Origin: Burkholderia pseudomultivorans
GTDB taxonomy: Bacteria > Pseudomonadota > Gammaproteobacteria > Burkholderiales > Burkholderiaceae
Assembly (NCBI RefSeq): GCF_902499075.1
Contig: NZ_CABVPP010000018.1
Coordinates: 1-64,000, forward strand
Reading direction: 5' to 3'
DNA: 64,000 nucleotides
Made by a program: the position numbers and the translations under genes. Positions 28,007 through 35,685 of this stretch are shown in pieces (the first letter of the stretch is position 1; each line of letters begins with the position of its first letter). The notes beneath the pieces were generated by a model. That model saw nothing but the letters and a program-made list of their open reading frames with translations, did no database searches and had not been told where the DNA came from.

Positions 28007-29086
28007 CTACAGATCGTTGAAGATTTTCGTCATCGTTTCCGCGCTTTTGCTCCAGCGGTATTGCTCCGCCTGCGCATATCCGCGCCGCTTCAGGTCCTCC
28101 CTGAGCGCGGCGGATTCCAGCACGGTCCGCAGTTTGTCGGCGATATCGTTCGACGAATACGGGTCGCAGTAAAGCGCCGCATCCGCGCACACTTCCGGCA
28201 ACGCCGCCGCGCGCCCCACGACGGTCGGACAACCATAGCGCATCGCCTCGAGAGGCGGTATCCCGAAGCCTTCGTAGATCGACGGATACAGGAAGCAGGT
28301 CGCGTTCTGATACAACGCCTTCAGCTTTTCATCGCTGATGTAGCCTGCATATTTGATGTTCGGCTCGGCCGCCGACATGTCGTGCTGTTTTCCGAACACG
28401 GTCGCATTGCGCATGCCGACGATCACCAGATCGATCGACGGATCGTCGATTTTCCGGAACGCGTCGATCAGGCGGCCGAAGTTCTTCGTCGGATTCATGC
28501 TGCTGACCGCGAGCACGAATCGATGCGGCGTCAACGCAAGTTCGTTCAGCACACTCGCGTCCGGTTCGAGCGCATCGAGATGATCCGATCCCAGCGGCAC
28601 GACGCCGATCCGTTCGCGTGCAACGCCGCAGTGAAGCGCGAGACGATCGCGCGAGAAGTAGGAATTGGTCAGCACGCAGACGGACGTTCGCGCGAGAATC
28701 CAGAACATGATCCGATACCACACGCGAAAGCGCCGGGAAAAGTGGGCGGGCGTGTCGAATACCGCCGCGTCGTGCATATAGACGATCTGGTTGCCGAGAA
28801 AGATCGATGCCGAATTGCTGAGGTTCACGATGCGATTGCGGCGCGCAAAGAACGGCAGCACCAGTTGCTCCCAGACCACGCCCTTGAAGAACCCGACCTC
28901 GACCGTCTTCGTGCCGCTCACCGCCACGCCGGGCTGCGGCGGAACGTACACCGTCACGGGGTCGTGAGGCTGCAAGCGCACCAGCGCGGCGATCAGCTCG
29001 CGTGCGACGCGTTGCACGCCGGTCGTTTTCTGGCAGGTGAATCGGCCGTTATAGACGAGTTTTTTCGTTCTGTTCAAAGTGCTCAT
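28007..29086 (-). CDS. Family 4 glycosyltransferase
   Basis: 359 residues with the GT-B fold. The N-terminal domain starts KLVYNGRFTCQKTTGVQRVARELI. The C-terminal donor domain has PTKNFGRLIDAF and the EGFGIPPLEA signature (about 271-280). It resembles mannosyl/rhamnosyl-type enzymes acting on lipid-linked oligosaccharide; the donor is unknown. Base composition is more AT-rich than the T6SS genes, as is usual for surface-polysaccharide clusters. It is 27 bp downstream of a second GT4 gene in one leftward operon. Confidence 0.87.
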   Translation of the reverse strand: MSTLNRTKKLVYNGRFTCQKTTGVQRVARELIAALVRLQPHDPVTVYVPPQPGVAVSGTKTVEVGFFKGVVWEQLVLPFFARRNRIVNLSNSASIFLGNQIVYMHDAAVFDTPAHFSRRFRVWYRIMFWILARTSVCVLTNSYFSRDRLALHCGVARERIGVVPLGSDHLDALEPDASVLNELALTPHRFVLAVSSMNPTKNFGRLIDAFRKIDDPSIDLVIVGMRNATVFGKQHDMSAAEPNIKYAGYISDEKLKALYQNATCFLYPSIYEGFGIPPLEAMRYGCPTVVGRAAALPEVCADAALYCDPYSSNDIADKLRTVLESAALREDLKRRGYAQAEQYRWSKSAETMTKIFNDL

Positions 29087-29113
29087 ATCGACGATCGGAT
29101 ATCGGAATCGGAA

Positions 29114-30262
29114 CTAGCGCATCGCCTGATACGAAGCGGCGCGCTTGAAGCCCGGTGCATCGGTTGCCGGTTGATCGGTACGCAGTCCGTAAAGCGAAAG
29201 CCACTGCCGGAAGATCGTGCTCATCGAGAATCGGTAGCTCGCCAATTGCCTGGCTGCCGCGCCCATCTGTTCGCGAAGCTGCCGGTCGTCCCGCAGCATG
29301 GCCAGATACGCGGCCATCTCTTCGTCGCTCGACGCGATATAGCCGGTCACGCCATGAATGATCACGTCGCGGTTGCCGACGACGTCCGTCACCACGGCCG
29401 GTATGCCCGCGACCTGGGCCTCGATCAACGCCACCGGCATGCCTTCCCAGCGCGACGTCTGCACGTAGATATCCAGGCCGGACGTCAACTCCAACGCACG
29501 CGCGCGCGTCACCCAGCCGCTGCAAACGACGGCGTGGCTGTCCCGACGATCCGGAACCTCGTCGGCGTTGCCGCCGATCCACAAGAACCTGACGTCCGGG
29601 CCGTGCAGTTCGTCGGCGAGACGCACAAATGCTTCGTGGTTTTTCTGGAACGACGCCCGCCCGCTCATCCCGATCGTGATCCCTGTATCGCCGTGCATCC
29701 GTCGCGCGGGGATTTCAACCACATTCACGCCGTTTTCCACCAGAACCGCCGATTTCGCGCGAACCCTTTCCTTGATCTCGTTGAGTTCGCTCCGCGAGCA
29801 GGCAACCACCGTCCCACCCATGCGAGCCGCAATGCGTTCGAAACTAAGGTACGCGAACTGCTTGGCACGCGACACATCGCGACGCAGAAACGAAAGCCCG
29901 TGCGGCGAATAGAGCACCTTCGCATTCGGCGCGGCGATCCTCGCGGCGATCCGCCCCAGCACGCCGGCCTTCGACGAATGAAGGTGAATCACCGTCGGCT
30001 TGCAGTCGCGCAGATGTCGGACGAGTGCGCGCACGCTGCTCCAGTCCTTTCTCGCATTGACCTCGCGAACCATGTCGACGTAGACGAGCTTCACGTCGGG
30101 ATGAAAGAACGCGGCGAAATCGCTCGGCGTTTCCGGTCGAACCGCATGCAGCACCGTCACGTCGATGCCCGTCGCCGCGGCCTGGTTGGAGAGCGTGGCA
30201 AGCATCGAAAACACGCCTCCGCCAAACGCTTCGGCAATGTGAACGAGTCTTTCAGTGGACAT
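29114..30262 (-). CDS. Family 4 glycosyltransferase
   Basis: 382 residues with the GT-B fold. The N-terminus is LVHIAEAFGGGVFSML. The central segment VIHLHSSKAGVLGRIAAR is typical of GT4 enzymes that start or extend polysaccharide repeats. The donor-site motif EGMPVALIEA is near 273-282. It is the first gene of the leftward GT4-GT4 pair. The upstream 120 bp are relatively AT-rich and probably contain the promoter. Confidence 0.87.
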   Translation of the reverse strand: MSTERLVHIAEAFGGGVFSMLATLSNQAAATGIDVTVLHAVRPETPSDFAAFFHPDVKLVYVDMVREVNARKDWSSVRALVRHLRDCKPTVIHLHSSKAGVLGRIAARIAAPNAKVLYSPHGLSFLRRDVSRAKQFAYLSFERIAARMGGTVVACSRSELNEIKERVRAKSAVLVENGVNVVEIPARRMHGDTGITIGMSGRASFQKNHEAFVRLADELHGPDVRFLWIGGNADEVPDRRDSHAVVCSGWVTRARALELTSGLDIYVQTSRWEGMPVALIEAQVAGIPAVVTDVVGNRDVIIHGVTGYIASSDEEMAAYLAMLRDDRQLREQMGAAARQLASYRFSMSTIFRQWLSLYGLRTDQPATDAPGFKRAASYQAMR

Positions 30263-30827
30263 CCTGGAACCTATTCATTCAACCGTGTTTTCAATCGCCC
30301 GCTTTCGGAACGGACAGCCGACCCGTCACGATGCTTTCATGGCGGTTATGGATTCCTAAGTTGTTTAACGAACTGAACGTAGGCGCTATTCATGCGTCGT
30401 CGCTCCGTTCGAGCCAGCGCAGTGTCGGGTAGATGTTTGCCCGTGCATGCCGTCGTCACCGCACGCGAAAGCGGCGAATCGATGCGTGCCTGCGCGAAGC
30501 AATGCGGCGCGACGGATGCACCTCGGCTTGCTTGACGCCGAGGCGTACCGCTTCAGCGCATCCGTTCGGGCATCCGTGCCGTACCGCGACTCACGGTCGT
30601 GTGGCGGCAGGTTCCTGTCGAGAACGCGAAATCCCGCTTGTCTGGAGCATTGTGCGTCGGGCGCACGGCGCACTGGGTGCGATGGCTTACATTAGGCGTG
30701 ACGCGAGCGGGATTTCGCACACGGGGCCCAAGTTGGTCCTGATGGTATGTGGACGCGCGGCCGACGGCGCGCTATCGCTGGGCGTGGAATTGAATGTGCG
30801 TGTATTGGAAGGCGCGCGAAACGGAAA
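30263..30827. other. Gene-poor interval right of the polysaccharide cluster
   Basis: About 565 bp. The first 120 bp are AT-rich and probably promote the GT4 pair. The rest has open frames on both strands but none with a ribosome site, recognisable domain or consistent codon bias. No RNA gene is recognised. Confidence 0.45.
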
Positions 30828-31190
30828 TCAGTGCAGCGCCTTCGCCGTCTCCGACAGCGCGCGCTCGACCGTGTAGTTCTGCGTCTCGGCATATTGCGCG
30901 TCGGTGACCGGCGCGAAGTAACAGGTCCATTCCGCTTCGCCGCCGGCGAACAGACGATAGGTCTTCGTCTTTACCGCGCCGGGGCGGTTATAGCCGTGCA
31001 CGGCGTCCTTGTGCGCGGCGAGCGCCGGTGCCCGGCTCTACTGCGAGCGTCGCGCCGCCGGCAGCGGTGATGATCTTTGCCGTTGTTGAGAGCCGCGGGA
31101 CCGGCGGTCAACACCGGTCTATCGGATCGTCGACGGTAGCCGTACACGGTGATCCGGGCGTCGGCCCAGAACGAAGCATCGCTAGCCGCC
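30828..31190 (-). pseudogene. Decayed gene, unidentified, at least two frameshifts
   Basis: Three minus-strand frames give consecutive protein-like segments. They read AASDASFWADARITVYGY, then ITAAGGATLAVEPGTG, then ALAAHKDAVHGYNRPGAV leading to a stop at 30828 after TVERALSETAKALH. The last frame is closed upstream by a TAG (31038-31040), so no single frame encodes the whole. This is the pattern of a frameshifted gene. The family was not recognised. Confidence 0.45.
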
Positions 31191-31300
31191 ATCGCCTGCC
31201 CGTGTAAGTGGCGATCCAGGCCGATGCTGTAGTATCTCCTGCGCCGGGGCTTTGGCACACGCTGAGAGAGCAGCGGCCCCCGCCAAAAGGAGAAAAGTGC

Positions 31301-31732
31301 ATGACCGAAAACCGATACAACTACGGGACTCACCACAACCTACGGCCCGTCGACTTGTTCGTCTGGGTTGCCCTTGACGAGACCCGTAAGCAGCTCGGCC
31401 TGGATGACCTGGCTGCAGCATCCGCAGTGCTGCTCGGGCAGGCCGACGTCCCTGCCCCCGGCAAGTTCGCTGGGGCGACGGAAGGCACGTCGGTTGCCTC
31501 GCTCGCAGCCCGCAAACTGTTCCCACAGGTGTTGCCGTTTCGGCTGCCGATGGTTACGGGTGTCGGGCTATCCGGTATTCGGATCGCCTTCACGCGCCGA
31601 CTGGGGGCATGGATCGGGCGGACCATTCCGGTCGTGGGTGAGGTGTTTCTGGCCAGCGACGCGTTCATGATCATGCGTAATACCGTGGTGACGTATAACC
31701 ACCTCGTCAAGCCCGAAGACCGGCTGCTCTGA
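31301..31732 (+). CDS. STM2901-family protein
   Basis: 143 residues, starting MTENRYNYGTHHNLRPVDLFVWVALDE. The C-terminal half is moderately hydrophobic and basic (GVGLSGIRIAFTRRLGAWIG). It resembles the family named after Salmonella STM2901 beside SPI-1; no biochemical function is known to me. A strong ribosome site (AAGGAG, eight bases) fixes the start at 31301; a longer frame upstream has no ribosome site. It is followed three bases later by a DUF1493 gene, the same pairing I recall from Salmonella. Confidence 0.7.
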   Translation: MTENRYNYGTHHNLRPVDLFVWVALDETRKQLGLDDLAAASAVLLGQADVPAPGKFAGATEGTSVASLAARKLFPQVLPFRLPMVTGVGLSGIRIAFTRRLGAWIGRTIPVVGEVFLASDAFMIMRNTVVTYNHLVKPEDRLL

Positions 31733-31735
31733 GCT

Positions 31736-32107
31736 ATGAAAGACGATATCTGGGAACGGCTGGAAGCCTTCACGCGCGCGGAACTTGGCCGGCCGATGTT
31801 CGGCGGGAAGTTGGACCTGCAGCCAGCGTCGCGGCTGGAGCAAGACCTCGGCGTTACGGGCCTCGATGCGGTCGAGTTCATCGATAAGTGGGCCGAGGCG
31901 TTCAACGTCGATGCCAAGGACTTCCCGTATCGGCGATATTTCGGCCCGGAGGGCCAGGAACTGCTGTCGTCTTTGGTCGGGCTGTTCTCGAAGCGGCACC
32001 GTCGGCCGGCGCGAGTACCGTTGACCTTGGGAATGCTCGCGGAGGCGACGCGGCGGGGGAAGTGGGAAACGGAGGCGATTGAAGCGTCGTCAGGCAGCGT
32101 CAATTAA
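31736..32107 (+). CDS. DUF1493-family, acyl-carrier-like protein
   Basis: 123 residues with an acidic helical core, LEQDLGVTGLDAVEFIDKWAEAFNVD, then YRRYFGPEG. This is the DUF1493 pattern and resembles acyl carrier proteins. However, the position that carries the phosphopantetheine serine is alanine (LDAVE, A45), so it probably cannot be charged. It starts three bases after the STM2901-family stop, so it is translationally coupled. Partner and function are unknown; a regulatory or immunity-like role is only speculation. Confidence 0.72.
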   Translation: MKDDIWERLEAFTRAELGRPMFGGKLDLQPASRLEQDLGVTGLDAVEFIDKWAEAFNVDAKDFPYRRYFGPEGQELLSSLVGLFSKRHRRPARVPLTLGMLAEATRRGKWETEAIEASSGSVN

Positions 32108-32193
32108 ACCGCGAAATTCGGTTAACGGCGCTGTGTCAAAAGTGTTGCTAAACGGTACCAAAGCGGAACCGGGCAATCGCTCTTTTCAGCGCA

Positions 32194-33063
32194 TCAAACG
32201 CCGGTAACCCACTCCCCCGTGAGCGTCTCGCCGCCGGCTGCAGCAATGATCGCCGCAGGGAAGGCGGGCAGTTTGCCGGTACCGGTCCGACGTAATCCTT
32301 CTCCATGCGGAATCGGCGGCCCGTCCTCCTCCATGTAGCGCCGGATATGCTCATACAGCCGCCAAAGCATTGCGTCCTCCCACCACCCGGTGTAGCCGAT
32401 ATTGACGATCTCCGCGCACGAGCGCGGATTATCGACCTCGCCCCATAACAGCGACAGGAAATACGATTCGCGGGCCGCGGCGCCCGTCAATTGCGTCCAT
32501 TTGTAGGAGCGGACCTTCACGTCGTCCCACGCGCGTGTGCGCACAGCGCCTACCCCCCCTTTTTCCCAGAATCGCCAGAACGAGGGCGTTACATATGGAA
32601 TGAAGCTCACGCTGCGATCCTTCCGGTTGAAAAGGACGGGGAGATCTCGGGGAGAAAAAAGTGCCGCCCGAAGGCAGAACACTGCAAACAAAAGGAACAA
32701 CAGCGCGGCCGCCGATACGAAAATGCCGAAGAGAGGAATTTCGAGCAAGGCCAGCACCGCCAGATAGCCGATGCCCGCTGCGCCGAGCAGCCCCATCAGC
32801 GTGCCGAGTATCAGAAACACCGTTTTCCCGCCGGCACCCATCGGCGTGCCAACCTCGATCGCATTCGGATAGATGTTCAAAAGGGAATCGCAGGTGCTGG
32901 CCATCTCGTGGATAGGCCGCCGCTTGTCGTTGCTTGCCACGCGCCACGGCGGCGTGACGCCCTGGCGGGTTCTCGCCAGTTTGCCGGGGAACCGGTCGAA
33001 ATACGGATCCGGCTGATTCCACTCCGGCAACAGGACCCGGTAGTCGTTCTTGTGGTTTTTCAT
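32194..33063 (-). CDS. DUF6708-like membrane protein of T6SS accessory loci
   Basis: 289 residues. It has a polar N-terminus, two predicted membrane helices (about 80-102 and 108-133), then a cytoplasmic domain with LPVLFNRKDRSVSFIPY, RAWDDVKVRSYKW and a W-rich EIVNIGYTGWWEDAMLWRLYEHIRRYMEE. This pattern recalls DUF6708 proteins found next to VgrG/PAAR effector genes in Burkholderia; I am fairly but not fully sure. The C-terminus (GETLTGEWVTGV) may be truncated. It lies 27 bp downstream of an exported-protein gene in one leftward operon. Confidence 0.65.
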   Translation of the reverse strand: MKNHKNDYRVLLPEWNQPDPYFDRFPGKLARTRQGVTPPWRVASNDKRRPIHEMASTCDSLLNIYPNAIEVGTPMGAGGKTVFLILGTLMGLLGAAGIGYLAVLALLEIPLFGIFVSAAALLFLLFAVFCLRAALFSPRDLPVLFNRKDRSVSFIPYVTPSFWRFWEKGGVGAVRTRAWDDVKVRSYKWTQLTGAAARESYFLSLLWGEVDNPRSCAEIVNIGYTGWWEDAMLWRLYEHIRRYMEEDGPPIPHGEGLRRTGTGKLPAFPAAIIAAAGGETLTGEWVTGV

Positions 33064-33090
33064 GTCGATGTCCCTCTTCCGGTTCGGCGG

Positions 33091-33738
33091 TCAAGACGTG
33101 CCATCGGCGTTCACCGTATGAGCCTCCGCGAGCGCCTGCAAGCGTTGCCCGAGATCGCGCGCCGCGTCGGCCGAAGCGCCCGACACGACGAAGCACAGGT
33201 TCCGGTAGATCCATACGAATCCCCGCCCCGGGCTGCCGCCGACGCTCCGGACCAATACGCTTCCGAGACCGTCAGGGTCCGTCTCGAACGGAACCCGAAC
33301 TGTCGACGATGAGGTTGTCTCGTGGAAGAAATAGTCCGCGGCGGCGAAGCGGTCGTGTCCCTGCGCAATCGTGATCGACACGCGCGCGCCATCGAAATCG
33401 CCGTTGAAAACATATTCGCGGATCGTTTTGAGCGGTCCGGTTTCGTTGACGTGCTGTTCCGCGTGCTCGATCTTCAACGTCCGCAGGCCGAGGATTTGCG
33501 CCGTCGCGAGCGTGCTCCAGTCGAACGCGACGATCGTCCGGCCATCATCGGCTGCAAATTTCCGGTCGAAATCGATGCGTGTCTTGTATTCGTCGATACG
33601 CGCGGTCGGATTGAACGCACGCTGAATCGCCGCGGCTCTTTCGTTCGAATTGGGCGGGTTTCCGTCCGGCTGCGTCTGCGCATGACTCATGCCGGCAGCA
33701 ACGGAACACAGCAATACCCCGATGACACGCTCTTTCAT
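33091..33738 (-). CDS. Exported hypothetical protein beside DUF6708-like gene
   Basis: 215 residues with a signal peptide (residues 1-20, cleavage at SHA/Q). The mature region has alternating strand-like segments (TRIDFDRKF, REYVFNGDFDGARVSIT, GFVWIYRNLCFVVSG) and no cysteine-rich or catalytic motif I recognise. It is predicted periplasmic. Pairing with a DUF6708-like gene suggests a T6SS effector-immunity context, where a periplasmic protein could be immunity. That is inference only. Confidence 0.6.
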   Translation of the reverse strand: MKERVIGVLLCSVAAGMSHAQTQPDGNPPNSNERAAAIQRAFNPTARIDEYKTRIDFDRKFAADDGRTIVAFDWSTLATAQILGLRTLKIEHAEQHVNETGPLKTIREYVFNGDFDGARVSITIAQGHDRFAAADYFFHETTSSSTVRVPFETDPDGLGSVLVRSVGGSPGRGFVWIYRNLCFVVSGASADAARDLGQRLQALAEAHTVNADGTS

Positions 33739-34054
33739 TTCACCGCTCCCGCACCGGCAGTCAGTCGTTGCAGCATCAGGCGCGATTGCAAGGGTTCTCG
33801 AAAACCTCCCGCTTCACACCGTCGTATCTCGCAAGCCTGCGAGACCCCAGCTCCATAAAACACCGTCTTTCGCGTCGATAGTTCGAGCGCTGTCGAGCGA
33901 AGGCTCCTCGTTCACCGTCAGCCTTTTCGCAGGCAATTTATTCGATCCGTCTACCGATACTAACGGGAAGGGCGAGCAATCCACCTGCTCGAAGCCCGAA
34001 GCGGATCAGAGCGAGGCCCATCACCGCGCCGCCACATGACGCCGAACGCTTCGG
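33739..34054. other. Gene-free interval left of the attachment site
   Basis: About 315 bp upstream of the exported-protein gene. It probably contains its promoter. No supported gene or RNA was found; the open frame on the plus strand here lacks a ribosome site and has atypical codons. Confidence 0.45.
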
Positions 34055-34094
34055 GCGTAAAAAAACCCGTGAAGCGTTGAAGCTATCACGGGTT
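34055..34094 (-). terminator. Terminator downstream of the tRNA-Thr 3' half
   Basis: On the minus strand, AACCCGTGA and TCACGGGTT form a 9-bp stem, followed by seven T. A second small dyad, CCGAGG-N5-CCTCGG (34103-34119), lies between it and the tRNA sequence. This is what normally follows a tRNA gene and supports the sequence left of 34129 being the original host downstream flank. Confidence 0.85.
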
Positions 34095-34128
34095 TCCGAC
34101 TCCCGAGGATTGCCCTCGGAAAGAGATA

Positions 34129-34173
34129 TGGTGCCGGCTGCAGGACTCGAACCCGCCACCTGATGATTACAAA
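34129..34173 (-). other. attL: 3' half of a tRNA-Thr(TGT) gene, prophage left boundary
   Basis: On the minus strand, 45 bases run from the anticodon loop (TTTGTAA, anticodon TGT) through the 3' anticodon stem, a T-arm (GCGGG-TTCGAGT-CCTGC) and acceptor GCCGGC to an encoded ACCA end. Upstream sequence does not form the D-arm or 5' acceptor strand, so only the 3' half is present. That is the usual duplicate left at the distal end of an element integrated in a tRNA 3' end. The host terminator follows, so the element lies on the high-coordinate side. Confidence 0.8.
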
Positions 34174-34179
34174 CCACTC

Positions 34180-34197
34180 GAAATTGTCAACAATTTC
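34180..34197. repeat. Inverted repeat next to the att core
   Basis: GAAATTGT-CA-ACAATTTC, a perfect 8-bp dyad six bases inside the tRNA fragment on the element side. Its AT-rich symmetry and position suggest an integrase or excisionase arm site; this is inference. Confidence 0.55.
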
Positions 34198-34406
34198 AAG
34201 TATCTAGCTCGTTATCGCGTTTCCAATACGGACTATATCGCAGCCTGCCGCGCCTTATCTGGCAAGGCCGTTGCTCGGTTTGGAAACGTGCACTGACGAG
34301 GGCCGCCGACTGGCTGCATGGCAATGTCCCGACAACACTGACAGGGCATCTCGTTATCCGGACATGCTAGATTCCGCAGCAAACCAACATTTTCTGAGAG
34401 ATCGAT

Positions 34407-34934
34407 ATGGGCTTTGCGTTCATTCGGGACGGCGACACGACTTCCCACGGAGGGCGCGTAATCGCGAGTGATATGACAAACACGGTCGATGGAAAGGCAC
34501 TGGCTCTGCTCGGCGATATGGTTTCATGTCCCCGCTGCGGCGGTATCTATCCGATCGTCAAAATCAAGGCCGACCTGAACATGACGTTCAACGGACGTCC
34601 GGTCGCCTCCGACGGCGACATGACCGCGTGCGGCGCTACCCTGATCGCGTCGCAAAGCGTGGCGACGGCCTCCCCAACGTCGGGAGTGGGCGCCCCTGTG
34701 GGCGGCGAAAAAAGCGTGATCGCACAGCACGATGGAGCCTATCGCGGACGCTTCCAGCTCGTCGACGATAAGACGCGAGAGCCGCTGGCGAATCACCCTT
34801 ACACCACCATATCGTCCGACGGCCAAACGATACGCGGCACGACGGACGCGAACGGCTATACGGATTGGCTGAACAGCAGCCAGTCCGCCTCGCTCACATT
34901 CAGTCACGGCAGTTCCGGCGCGGAGGACGCATGA
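34407..34934 (+). CDS. PAAR spike-tip protein with transthyretin-like extension
   Basis: 175 residues. The N-terminal about 85 residues are a PAAR domain, with H14, Cys41/Cys44 (CPRC) and Cys74 able to bind the structural zinc and repeated GD turns. It tips the VgrG spike of a T6SS. Residues about 110-160 (GRFQLVDDKTREPLANHPYTT, then TTDANGYTDWL) look like a transthyretin-like domain, a known PAAR extension that links effectors. It overlaps the nuclease gene by ATGA, arguing that the two are delivered together. Composition is less GC-rich than the phage structural genes. Confidence 0.88.
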   Translation: MGFAFIRDGDTTSHGGRVIASDMTNTVDGKALALLGDMVSCPRCGGIYPIVKIKADLNMTFNGRPVASDGDMTACGATLIASQSVATASPTSGVGAPVGGEKSVIAQHDGAYRGRFQLVDDKTREPLANHPYTTISSDGQTIRGTTDANGYTDWLNSSQSASLTFSHGSSGAEDA

Positions 34935-35680
34935 CTGGATATTCGGGCGGATCAGCAGCGGGGAACTCGACGCGCGACGGTAAAACTACCGTCGTGGGAG
35001 CAAGGAAGGGCTTGACGCCAGCCGACAAGGCCGTACTCTGCCCCGTCATGTGCAAATGCAACTCGATGGGCGTTTGGACGCGTGGTGGTGGCCGGCTTCA
35101 GCGTCAGCGGTGCGTCAAGGAACGGCTTGACTCCGAAAACGCCCGGTCGGTAAAGGAAACCGGACAAAAGACTCCCTACGTCCCCGAAGTCAGCTACGAC
35201 ATGACCCAGGATCCCCCCTCACCGATCATGTCCGACGCCGATCCTCTGGTACCGCACGACAACCTGTTGGACTATATCCGCGACAGTTGGCCAGGCAAGA
35301 TGGCCGGCTACCTGAAGGGGAAGCAGGCCGGAAAGATACAGACGCGCCGACCAGATGTCGTGGTCGTGAACGACCCTTCGCAGCCACCGGTACAATCGAA
35401 CATTCGAGCCGTCGTCGAAATGAAGTTCGACGATGATTTCGGCGTTGGTCAGGAAGACGCATATCGGCGGATTGCCGGAGACGACGACAAGTACGCCCCG
35501 CTGGAGCGCGGCGACTGTGGATGTGGGGACGAGAAGCGTGAGCGACAGACTGCTCGATCGGCGAAGACACATTCCGAAACTGAAGAGCTTTTCGGTGATG
35601 CCCCGGGCAGGTCGTACCGCTCGCCTCTCGGACTCCCCCCGGCACCGGGCCCGGCCCCATCGCCCTTTCCCATCCCCTGA
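34931..35680 (+). CDS. Probable T6SS DNase effector, VRR-NUC domain
   Basis: 249 residues. The N-terminal about 130 residues include a Cys cluster (CPVMCKC). A PD-(D/E)XK core of the VRR-NUC type then spans about 137-200: RRPDVVVV (D142), VVEMKF (E163, K165) and Q174 with IAGDDDKY. The C-terminus is Pro-rich. VRR-NUC proteins beside PAAR genes are known antibacterial T6SS nucleases (TseV family). All expected catalytic residues are present, so it should be active on DNA in the target cytoplasm. The start overlaps the PAAR stop. Confidence 0.8.
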   Translation: MTGYSGGSAAGNSTRDGKTTVVGARKGLTPADKAVLCPVMCKCNSMGVWTRGGGRLQRQRCVKERLDSENARSVKETGQKTPYVPEVSYDMTQDPPSPIMSDADPLVPHDNLLDYIRDSWPGKMAGYLKGKQAGKIQTRRPDVVVVNDPSQPPVQSNIRAVVEMKFDDDFGVGQEDAYRRIAGDDDKYAPLERGDCGCGDEKRERQTARSAKTHSETEELFGDAPGRSYRSPLGLPPAPGPAPSPFPIP

Positions 35681-35685
35681 AGGTC

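Noticed and set aside
27992-30376. Long plus-strand frame opposite the two GT4 genes
   Set aside because: His/Arg/Asp-rich shadow without domains; the minus-strand frames carry complete GT4 motifs.
30386-30673. Minus-strand frame of 95 codons in the gap after the glycosyltransferases
   Set aside because: Arg/Ser-rich, no ribosome site, no domain and no matching codon bias.
33689-34039. Plus-strand frame of 116 codons left of att
   Set aside because: It overlaps the start and promoter region of the exported-protein gene, with no ribosome site or recognisable domain.
34129-34210. Complete tRNA gene at the prophage boundary
   Set aside because: Only the anticodon loop to CCA portion is tRNA-like; the sequence where the D-arm and 5' acceptor should be does not pair.
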